This document shows, piece after piece, positions 36,311 to 45,965 of a stretch of 64,000 nt of DNA. Location: NCBI RefSeq assembly GCF_001613935.1, contig NZ_LQCI01000003.1, forward strand, positions 62,001 through 126,000, read 5' to 3'. Source of the DNA: Amycolatopsis regifaucium (GTDB lineage: Bacteria > Actinomycetota > Actinomycetes > Mycobacteriales > Pseudonocardiaceae). A program made the translations under genes and the position numbers. Below the pieces are notes generated by a model. It saw nothing but the letters and a program-made list of their open reading frames with translations, did not search any database and was not told the origin of the DNA. Numbering within the stretch: the first letter of the stretch is position 1; the number at the start of each line of letters is the position of its first letter.

Positions 36311-36988
36311 ATGCAGGTTCAGATCCGTCACCAGCCATCGTTCGCGGTGGCCAGGCTCATGCTCGCACCGGGTGAACCGGCGCAGGTCGAGTCGGGCGCG
36401 ATGATGGCGACGAGTTACGGCGTGCAGGTCCAGTCACAGGCGCAGGGCGGCATCATGAAGGGCCTCGGCCGCGCCTTCCTCTCCGGAGAGTCCTTCTTCA
36501 TCTCCACCTACACCGCCCCGCAGAACGGCGGCTGGGTCGACGTCGCCGCGAACCTGCCCGGCGACATGCAGATCATCAACCTCGACGGCCGAACCGGCTG
36601 GTGCGTCACGCGCGGCTCGTGGCTCGCCTCGTCCCACGGCGTGCAGACCGAAACCAAATGGGGCGGGCTCAAGAACCTCGTCGGCGGCGAAGGCGGCTTC
36701 CTGACCCACGCGACCGGACAGGGCCCGCTGGTCGTGGCCTGCTACGGCGCGCTGGAGACGGTCACCCTGCAGCAGGGCGAGGTGATCACCATCGACACCG
36801 GGCACGTCGTCGCGTTCGCCGACACCGTGCAGTACCAGATCCGGAAGGTCGCCACGGGCGTCATCCAGTCGATGAAGAGCGGCGAAGGCCTCGTCTTCGA
36901 CTTCGCCGGGCCGGGCCAGCTGCTCACCCAGACCCGCAACCCGTCGGCGCTGTCCGCCTGGGTGATCGCCCAGGTCCCTTCGCGCTGA
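36311..36988 (+). CDS. AIM24-family protein, copy 1
   Basis: 225 residues. The TIGR00266/AIM24 beta-helical family is recognised by SFAVARLMLAPGEPAQVESG, GGWVDVAANLPGDMQIINLD and GEVITIDTGHVVAFADTVQY. There is no signal peptide or membrane segment. The function in bacteria is unknown (a yeast homologue is a mitochondrial inner-membrane organiser). The next gene, three bases on, is a paralogue, so they are co-transcribed. Confidence 0.85.
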   Translation: MQVQIRHQPSFAVARLMLAPGEPAQVESGAMMATSYGVQVQSQAQGGIMKGLGRAFLSGESFFISTYTAPQNGGWVDVAANLPGDMQIINLDGRTGWCVTRGSWLASSHGVQTETKWGGLKNLVGGEGGFLTHATGQGPLVVACYGALETVTLQQGEVITIDTGHVVAFADTVQYQIRKVATGVIQSMKSGEGLVFDFAGPGQLLTQTRNPSALSAWVIAQVPSR

Positions 36989-36991
36989 GCC

Positions 36992-37615
36992 ATGCGCGTC
37001 CAGACCAGGCACACCCCGAACTTCGGGGTCGCGCGCGTGCTGTTGTCCCCCGGCGAAGCCGTCCAGGCCGCCGGGGACACCATGCTCGCCAGCAGTTTCG
37101 GCATCACCGAGACCGTTCCGGCGCGCGGGGGTTCCCGGGCGGGCAAGACCGCGCCGTCGGTGTTCAACGCGCCGGAGGGCGGCGGTTGGATCGACTTCGC
37201 GCCGCTGGCCGCGGGCGACGTCTACCCGCTGGAATTCACCGGCGGGGCAGGCTGGTGCGTGAGCCGCGACGCGATCCTCGCCCGGCCGGCGACCGTCAGG
37301 CAGGACCCCGGCTGGGCGCCGCTGCAGAAGCTCTTCGGGGCCGACGCGGGTTTCCTGGAGCATTACAGCGGAAGCGGCCCGCTCGTACTGGCCGCGCAGG
37401 GCCCGGTCGACGCCTTCGAACTGGCCGCGGGCGAACTCGTCACCGTCCGGCCGGACTTCCTGCTGGCCTATCCGGACACCGTGCAGTGCCGCCTCCGCGC
37501 CGTCGACCAGTCCGGCCCGCAGTCGGTCCGCACCGGCGAAGGGCTCGCCCTGGACTTCGCAGGACCAGGACGCGTCCTTGTGCAATCACGCAATAGGCGG
37601 CTTTCTCGCGGGTGA
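36992..37615 (+). CDS. AIM24-family protein, copy 2
   Basis: 207 residues. It aligns over its full length with the upstream gene (HTPNFGVARVLLSPGEAVQA, GGGWIDFAPLAAGDVYPLEF, GELVTVRPDFLLAYPDTVQC) but is diverged. Tandem copies suggest a hetero-oligomer. No catalytic motif is visible. Confidence 0.82.
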   Translation: MRVQTRHTPNFGVARVLLSPGEAVQAAGDTMLASSFGITETVPARGGSRAGKTAPSVFNAPEGGGWIDFAPLAAGDVYPLEFTGGAGWCVSRDAILARPATVRQDPGWAPLQKLFGADAGFLEHYSGSGPLVLAAQGPVDAFELAAGELVTVRPDFLLAYPDTVQCRLRAVDQSGPQSVRTGEGLALDFAGPGRVLVQSRNRRLSRG

Positions 37616-37634
37616 CCTTGGGACGAATCGACCA

Positions 37635-37705
37635 TTGCCGACGCCGGTGATTCGGGTAGCGTGAACCGCACTCGAAACCGCCGTCCGGGGCAGAGAAGGA
37701 CGGCG
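37635..37705 (+). promoter_or_regulatory. Promoter and structured leader of the cold-shock gene
   Basis: TTGCCG and TAGCGT about 16-17 bases apart (from about 37635) resemble a housekeeping promoter. In the leader an 8-bp hairpin (37679-37686 with 37698-37705) lies 24 bases before the start codon. Confidence 0.45.
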
Positions 37706-37729
37706 AATCCCGTGCTGAGGGAGGGCGCC

Positions 37730-37936
37730 GTGGCAGTCGGCACCGTCAAGTGGTTCAACTCGGAAAAGGGCTACGGGTTCATCGAATCCACTGAGGGGCC
37801 CGACGTCTTCGTCCACTACTCGGCCATTCAGGCCGATGGATTCCGGACGCTCGACGAGGGTGATCGCGTGGAATTCGAAGTCCAGTCCGGGCGTGACGGG
37901 CGGAGTCAAGCGGCGGACGTGCGCAAGGTCTCCTGA
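37730..37936 (+). CDS. Cold-shock domain protein
   Basis: 68 residues from the GTG at 37730 with GAGGGAGG upstream. [15 protein letters not shown] contains RNP1 and DVFVHYSAI contains RNP2, so it is a CspA-type single-stranded RNA/DNA-binding protein. The C-terminus is slightly more acidic than in CspA. Likely an RNA chaperone. Confidence 0.93.
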   Translation: MAVGTVKWFNSEKGYGFIESTEGPDVFVHYSAIQADGFRTLDEGDRVEFEVQSGRDGRSQAADVRKVS

Positions 37937-38003
37937 TCGGAGGAGACCTTGGTTCGGGCGAACCCCCGGCGGCCGCCGGAACTGGCGCGTTAGGCTGCGC
38001 TGC

Positions 38004-41335
<3,332 letters not shown>

Positions 41336-41356
41336 GTTCGAGCCGTTGACACCGGA

Positions 41357-41390
41357 AAGCCCGGACGCGCCTCGCGCGTCCGGGCTTTTC
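41357..41390 (+). terminator. Rho-independent terminator of groEL
   Basis: A perfect 14-bp stem (41357-41370 with 41374-41387), 3-nt loop, with the stem ending in TT and followed by TTCTT. It starts 21 bases after the groEL stop. Confidence 0.88.
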
Positions 41391-41424
41391 TTATGTCGTG
41401 CGCCAATTCGTGGCGAATGCTGTT

Positions 41425-41478
41425 CCCGATGTCGCATACGAGACGCCGGGGCATGTCCCCAATGTGGCATTGGAGACG
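41425..41478. repeat. Degenerate direct repeat after groEL
   Basis: Two related units, CCCGATGTCGCATACGAGAC (41425-41444) and CCCCAATGTGGCATTGGAGA (41457-41476), occur 32 bases apart. They look like decayed copies of one intergenic repeat lying beside the 3' end of the convergent unknown gene. Confidence 0.4.
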
Positions 41479-41487
41479 GGCGGCGTC

Positions 41488-43185
41488 TTACCGTTGCCCG
41501 TCCACCACGTACTTCCCGCCTTGCTGCCGCCGGTCGTTCTCGTACGGGTCGACGGAGGTCGGTTCCGAAGGTTTCCTCGGTTCGAGGCCCGTCCGGTCGG
41601 TTTCGCCCGCCTCCTTGCCCGCGCTTTCCGTCTCCACCGTCTCGGGATTGGGGTCGATCTTCCCCCGGTTCTTGTTGGCGCTTTCCCAAGCGGCGAACAG
41701 CTTCTTGAGATCGTCCGAAAGTTCGCCGTCCGTTTTCGCGTAGGCTTCGGCCGCCTTCCTGAGCTGCTCACCGGCGAGGATGAAGCGGGCGCAGGTCGTC
41801 CTCATGAACTGTTCGACGGCGTCGCGGATCTCCAACGTCGTGTCGTCGCCCGTGCACGTCTGCTCGTCCCGGCCCGCGAGATGCCGGTCGGCGACATCGG
41901 CCTGGGCGAGAATCCGCAGTTGGGCCGAATAGGCGTCGGCCGCTTCGAAGCAGGTTTGCGCCACCCTCAGCAGAAAGTGGACCTCGACCCTGATCCCCTG
42001 GTATTTCGCGCGATCGGTCTGGTTCGGCAGCGTGTTCGCGGTGAGGTCGTAGAGTTCGAGGTTGTAGCTGTGCACCCCCGCGATCGCCTTTTGCAGAGCC
42101 AGCACGTCCCCGCCGAAGTCGGCTTCGAGGCCGGACAGCGCGTTGTGTTCGTCTTGGATCGACGTGGTGAGCTTCTGCAGGATGTCCTGGAGGGACATGG
42201 CGTCTTGCTCGACAGTGTGTCCCTTGAGGGCTCCGCCGACGAAGCCGGCCAAGGTCAGGACGGCGCCGACCGGGCCGAGGACCTTCCCGCCCGCCTCGTT
42301 GACGGTGTTCACGACCTTGCTGAGCTTCGCCCCCGCGGCCAGCAGATTGCTCACGATCCCGTGGATCGCTTGTGCTCGATCGAGCTTCTCCAGGATCGCG
42401 TCCGCGGTCGAGACGGTGAGGGTGATCTTCTCGTCCAGTTTCTTGGTGGCCCAGTTGAGTCGTTTGATGGTGTTGAGCCGGGTGACCTGGATCGTCGTGG
42501 CGCGCGTGGAGTACAGGGTGGACAGGCTGGCGAGGATGAGTGCCTGGTTCAGCATGGTCGGCGCGATCGAGGCGAAGAATCCGGCCCTGAAGGCCTGGGC
42601 GGCGAGTCCGGTCCACTCGATGAACCATTCCTCGTTCTCGCTGGTCGTACCGTCCAGCCACTCGACGTTCCGGACGACCTCGCCCTGCCCGAGCAGTTCG
42701 GTCACCCGTCCGTTCTTGTCCTGGAAGCCGAGGTTCCCCGCGACGTTCAGGAACGTGTTGTGGGCGGCCTCCAGCTTCGAGAGGTCGGGCCCCTCCAGCT
42801 GCGGGACGAACTTCGCGACCTCCTGCCGCCGGTTCCACGCCAGCCGCTCGATCTGGGCCAGGTTCCGTTCGACATGGCACTCGACGTACTTCTGGGTCTG
42901 CGGATTCCAGCCCTGGCAGTGAACGTCCTTGTAATGGCCGAGCATGCCGTCCGTGACCCAGGTCAGGTAGCCGCAGATATCGTCGGCGCCCGAGAGATGG
43001 CCGTACGATTCGGCCGGCCACTGCCAAGCCCAGGGCTCCGTCGAGCACGGGACGGCGGTCGAGAGACGCGTCATGGCCTCGACGGCTTCTTCCATCCAGC
43101 GCTTGGTGAGCGCTTTGTGGAAGTCGTCCAGCGCGCCGTCGAGCATCCTCTTGTACTCGCTGAGACTCAGATACTTGCCGGCCAT
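41488..43185 (-). CDS. Large helical unknown protein with WXG-like module
   Basis: 565 residues from the ATG at 43185 (GGGGGCC upstream); another ATG at 43221 is possible. Family not recognised. Almost all of it is predicted helix. The segment EEWFIEWTGLAAQAFRAGFF then NQALILASLSTLYSTRATTI resembles the W-x-G helix-turn-helix of type VII secretion-related proteins. Long amphipathic helices flank a hydrophobic glycine-rich stretch (GGKVLGPVGAVLTLAGFVGG, about residue 330), an arrangement also seen in alpha-pore-forming proteins. Seven cysteines, several in pairs, and a 55-residue disordered charged tail are present. No signal peptide. Export through an ESX-type system is conjecture. Confidence 0.6.
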   Translation of the reverse strand: MAGKYLSLSEYKRMLDGALDDFHKALTKRWMEEAVEAMTRLSTAVPCSTEPWAWQWPAESYGHLSGADDICGYLTWVTDGMLGHYKDVHCQGWNPQTQKYVECHVERNLAQIERLAWNRRQEVAKFVPQLEGPDLSKLEAAHNTFLNVAGNLGFQDKNGRVTELLGQGEVVRNVEWLDGTTSENEEWFIEWTGLAAQAFRAGFFASIAPTMLNQALILASLSTLYSTRATTIQVTRLNTIKRLNWATKKLDEKITLTVSTADAILEKLDRAQAIHGIVSNLLAAGAKLSKVVNTVNEAGGKVLGPVGAVLTLAGFVGGALKGHTVEQDAMSLQDILQKLTTSIQDEHNALSGLEADFGGDVLALQKAIAGVHSYNLELYDLTANTLPNQTDRAKYQGIRVEVHFLLRVAQTCFEAADAYSAQLRILAQADVADRHLAGRDEQTCTGDDTTLEIRDAVEQFMRTTCARFILAGEQLRKAAEAYAKTDGELSDDLKKLFAAWESANKNRGKIDPNPETVETESAGKEAGETDRTGLEPRKPSEPTSVDPYENDRRQQGGKYVVDGQR

Positions 43186-43268
43186 GGAGGCCCCCGCTTC
43201 CGCTCCCTGTGACAAAGTCATGGGGAGTGTAACGGCGTCCGCGTGATCGCGCGGCCGAAAAGCGAAAA

Positions 43269-43294
43269 GGCCCGGACATCCCCATGTCCGGGCC
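43269..43294. terminator. Hairpin in the gap between PspC and the WXG-like gene
   Basis: An 11-bp stem (43269-43279 with 43284-43294), 4-nt C loop, preceded by AAAA on the plus strand (TTTT on the minus strand). It fits an intrinsic terminator for the minus-strand pspC gene. Confidence 0.75.
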
Positions 43295-43333
43295 CCTCGC
43301 CTGATCCCCCTGTTCCCCCGCACCCCCGGCCCG

Positions 43334-43361
43334 GATCGCGTTTAGCGGGCTGAACGCGATC
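43334..43361. repeat. GATCGCGTT inverted repeat
   Basis: GATCGCGTTT (43334-43343) pairs with GAACGCGATC (43352-43361) with one wobble around an 8-nt loop. A related half-sequence (GGATCGCGTTTAGC) ends the MFS gene at 34918-34931. Confidence 0.5.
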
Positions 43362-43402
43362 AGGTCGCCGCCGTGTCCCCTGCACGCGGCGGCAGCCCGT
43401 GT

Positions 43403-43627
43403 TCAGGAGTCTTCGGCCTGCTCCGGAGTCAGGAGCCACGCGGCGGCGTAGACCGGGATCGCGAACCCGGCGGTGAAGAAGACGCTCGCCACGAGGGCGA
43501 TACGCAGGATCGCGGCGTCGACGCCGAGGTAGGCGGCCCAGCCGCCGGCGACGCCCGCGAGCATCTTGTCGGTGCGGCTGCGGTAGAGCTTCTTGGTGGC
43601 CTGGGGGGTGTACACGCTGTTCGTCAT
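43403..43627 (-). CDS. PspC-domain membrane protein
   Basis: 74 residues from the ATG at 43627 with GGAG upstream. KKLYRSRTDKMLAGVAGGWA followed by AAYLGVDAAILRIALVASVF is the PspC domain: a short basic segment, an amphipathic/first helix and a second helix (ending in PVYAAAWLLTPEQ). PspC proteins respond to envelope stress. Stand-alone here, with its own terminator. Confidence 0.88.
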   Translation of the reverse strand: MTNSVYTPQATKKLYRSRTDKMLAGVAGGWAAYLGVDAAILRIALVASVFFTAGFAIPVYAAAWLLTPEQAEDS

Positions 43628-43993
43628 GGCTCCATGTTCGCCTCGGAACGACCCTCGGCACATCGGGGGACGGCCCGGAGCCGACCCTGGAATCGGACCC
43701 CTGAGGGTCGGTGAAACCGGATGCCCGGCGGGTGACTTCGCGAGTACAACTCGCGGCGCCGCCGTACTCGGCCAGAACGCTCGGGACGAGCTCGGCATCT
43801 GCGTCGAGCCGCCGGACAGTGGGAAGCAGGAGCGGGACCCGGCCGCCGAATCCGCGAACCAGGGAAGTTCTTGATCCGCCGCGCGGTCATCGAGCGGGTC
43901 GGCTGAGGCGCCCGCACCGGAGCCGGGTCGTTTGTATCTCACTTGTACGCCCTTTCGGGACGCTTCTCACGAAACGCCGAGAAAGGACATCCG
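43628..43993. other. 366-bp divergent intergenic region (pspC / M23 peptidase)
   Basis: No gene supported. It contains two small hairpins (CCGACCCT 43681-43688 with 43704-43711; CGCGAG 43739-43744 with 43750-43755) and the promoters of two divergent genes. GAAAGGA (43981-43987) is the ribosome-binding site of the M23 gene. Confidence 0.5.
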
Positions 43994-44902
43994 ATGAGAT
44001 TCAGACGAGTGGTCACCGCGGCCGCCACCGCGTTGCTGGGCATGGCCGGGCTGGCGATCACCGCGACGTCGGCCGAAGCCGCCGTCGGTCCGCGTCCCAA
44101 CTTCCAGCTTCCGTTCCCCTGCAACCAGGTGTGGAACGGCGACAACGACAACAGCAGCGCGCACCGGGCATACGAAATCGACTTCAACCGCGGCGGTTCC
44201 GCGGACGCGGACCTCGGTGACACGGTCGTCGCCGCGGCCGCCGGCAAGGTGGTCACGTCGGCGCACCAGGGTTCGGCCAACGGCTTCGGCAACCTGGTGA
44301 AGATCGACCACGGTGGGGGATGGTCGACCTACTACGCACATCTGAAGGTCCGCTCGGTCGCGGCCGGCGCGCAGGTCGCGCAGGGCCAGAAGATCGGCGA
44401 GGTCGGCAACACCTCCAAGCCGGGCAACAACATCAGCCCCCACCTGCACTACGAAGTCCGCACCAACGACGCCGCGTGGCCGGACAACATCAAGCCCGCG
44501 TACTTCAACGGCGTGAAATTCGGCTACCCCAACGCCAACGTGACCTCGAAGAACACCTGCAGCGGCACCGGGAACCCCAACCCGTATGACGCCGTCGAGG
44601 TGTGCGGCGACGACTACAAGGTGATCGACTCGCAGGCACTCGGCAGCGCCGCCACCACGTACCTGCTGTACAACGGCACGACCAAGGCCAACTGCGTCAC
44701 CACCATCAAGGCGACCTCGGTCGGCACCGGCAGCGCGGTTTCGGCCTTCCTCGAAGTGGAAGGTTCGGCACGGAAGACCGACTCCGGCAGCTTCGAGTAC
44801 TACGCCGGTCCGGTGAGCGCGGCCGCCGGCGCCAAGTGCGTCAAGTGGGGCGGTTCCGCCGGTTCCGTCAGCTACGAATCTCCGCTGGAGCACTGCGGCT
44901 GA
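43994..44902 (+). CDS. Secreted M23 (LytM-like) peptidase
   Basis: 302 residues from the ATG at 43994. A signal peptide (RFRRVVTAAATALLGMAGLA, cleavage near AEAAV) is followed by an M23 domain. AHRAYEIDFNRGG holds the first metal His and Asp, ISPHLHYEVR the HxH, and GNLVKIDHGGGWSTYYAHL the core strand. The C-terminal 100 residues form a separate cysteine-containing beta domain (EVCGDDYKVIDSQALGSAAT, SFEYYAGPVSAAAGAKCVKW) that may bind wall polymer or substrate. Likely a peptidoglycan endopeptidase. Confidence 0.87.
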   Translation: MRFRRVVTAAATALLGMAGLAITATSAEAAVGPRPNFQLPFPCNQVWNGDNDNSSAHRAYEIDFNRGGSADADLGDTVVAAAAGKVVTSAHQGSANGFGNLVKIDHGGGWSTYYAHLKVRSVAAGAQVAQGQKIGEVGNTSKPGNNISPHLHYEVRTNDAAWPDNIKPAYFNGVKFGYPNANVTSKNTCSGTGNPNPYDAVEVCGDDYKVIDSQALGSAATTYLLYNGTTKANCVTTIKATSVGTGSAVSAFLEVEGSARKTDSGSFEYYAGPVSAAAGAKCVKWGGSAGSVSYESPLEHCG

Positions 44903-44917
44903 CCCGTCGCCCGAGCG

Positions 44918-44972
44918 TGAGATGAAGGACGCTTTCATAGCGAAATTCGCTATGAAAGCGTCCTTCATCTCA
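44918..44972. repeat. Palindromic intergenic repeat, family C copy 5
   Basis: A perfect 27-bp inverted repeat (44918-44944 with 44946-44972). Each arm contains ATGAA...TTCAT. The last three bases (44970-44972) are the TGA stop codon of the convergent menC gene. Confidence 0.93.
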
Positions 44973-45908
44973 CCGGAGGTGGGCGCGGACGCGGGTGAAG
45001 CGGGCCTCCCAGGCCGACCGGACGTCCGGGGCGGCGGCGTGCGCGGAGAACAGATCCGGTTCCGGAGCCTGGCGCGGCACCGGCAAGTGACCATCCACAG
45101 GGGACAGTGAAGCGCCACAGACATCCCCGGTCAGCAACGACATCGTGCCCAGTCCGCACGCGAAGTCCAAAGTGGGCAATGCGCCAGCGAGCGCCAGTCC
45201 GGCGGCGAGTCCGACGCTCGTCTCGACGGCGGAGGACACCACGCACGGCAGGCCGCAGGCTTCGGCGACCTCCAGCGCGCGCCGGACCCCGCCCAGCGGC
45301 GCGACCTTCAGCACCGCCACGTCGGCGGCCCCCGCCACGGCCACCTTGAGCGGGTCTTCGGCCCGGCGGATGGACTCGTCGGCGGCGATCCGGACTCCGA
45401 CCCGGCGCCGGACGTCGGCCAGTTCCCCGATCGAAGGACACGGTTGCTCGACGTACTCCAAACCTCCCGCCGCGCGGTCCAGTTCACCGATGGCCTTGAC
45501 CGCGGTGTCCACGTCCCAGGCCATGTTCGCGTCGACGCGGACCGCGCCGGACGGGCCGAGCGCGGCACGCACCGCCTCCACCCGGGCGCAGTCCTCGGCG
45601 AGGCTCACCCTCGGGTCGGCGACCTTCACCTTCGCGGTGCGGCAGCCCGAGGCGGAGACGAGTTCGTACGCCTTTTCCGGCGACACCACCGGGACGGTCG
45701 CGTTCACCTCGACGCGGTCCCGTACCGGTGACGGCCACCCGCGCTCGCTCGCCTCCAAAGCGGACGCGAGCCACGGCGCGCTTTCGGTGTCCGAGTAGTC
45801 GGAGAACGGGCAGAACTCGCCCCAGCCCGCCTCACCGCGGATCAGCAGTCCTTCACGGACCGTGATGCCGCGGAACCGCGTGCGCAGGGGGATCGCGTAG
45901 ACATCCAT
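44970..45908 (-). CDS. menC: o-Succinylbenzoate synthase
   Basis: 312 residues from the ATG at 45908 (a GTG two codons upstream is possible). Enolase-superfamily residues are in order: KVKV with the KxK lysine pair, VRVDANMAW, LEYVEQPC and IAADES for the metal ligands, and VAVLKVAPLGGV for the second lysine. MenC dehydrates SHCHC to o-succinylbenzoate in menaquinone synthesis. N-terminal MDVYAIPLRTRFRGITVREG is the actinobacterial MenC start. No other men gene is adjacent. It is divergent from a SARP gene 57 bases away. Confidence 0.93.
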   Translation of the reverse strand: MDVYAIPLRTRFRGITVREGLLIRGEAGWGEFCPFSDYSDTESAPWLASALEASERGWPSPVRDRVEVNATVPVVSPEKAYELVSASGCRTAKVKVADPRVSLAEDCARVEAVRAALGPSGAVRVDANMAWDVDTAVKAIGELDRAAGGLEYVEQPCPSIGELADVRRRVGVRIAADESIRRAEDPLKVAVAGAADVAVLKVAPLGGVRRALEVAEACGLPCVVSSAVETSVGLAAGLALAGALPTLDFACGLGTMSLLTGDVCGASLSPVDGHLPVPRQAPEPDLFSAHAAAPDVRSAWEARFTRVRAHLR

Positions 45909-45965
45909 CGACACCGATCATGCCACCGTCGGAAGCACGTGCCGTTTCGTCCGATCCCGGACAGA

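Noticed and set aside
44922..45110. Short frames beginning [15 protein letters not shown] and similar at other family C copies
   Set aside because: These are translations of the palindromic repeats themselves, in varying frames and without ribosome-binding sites.
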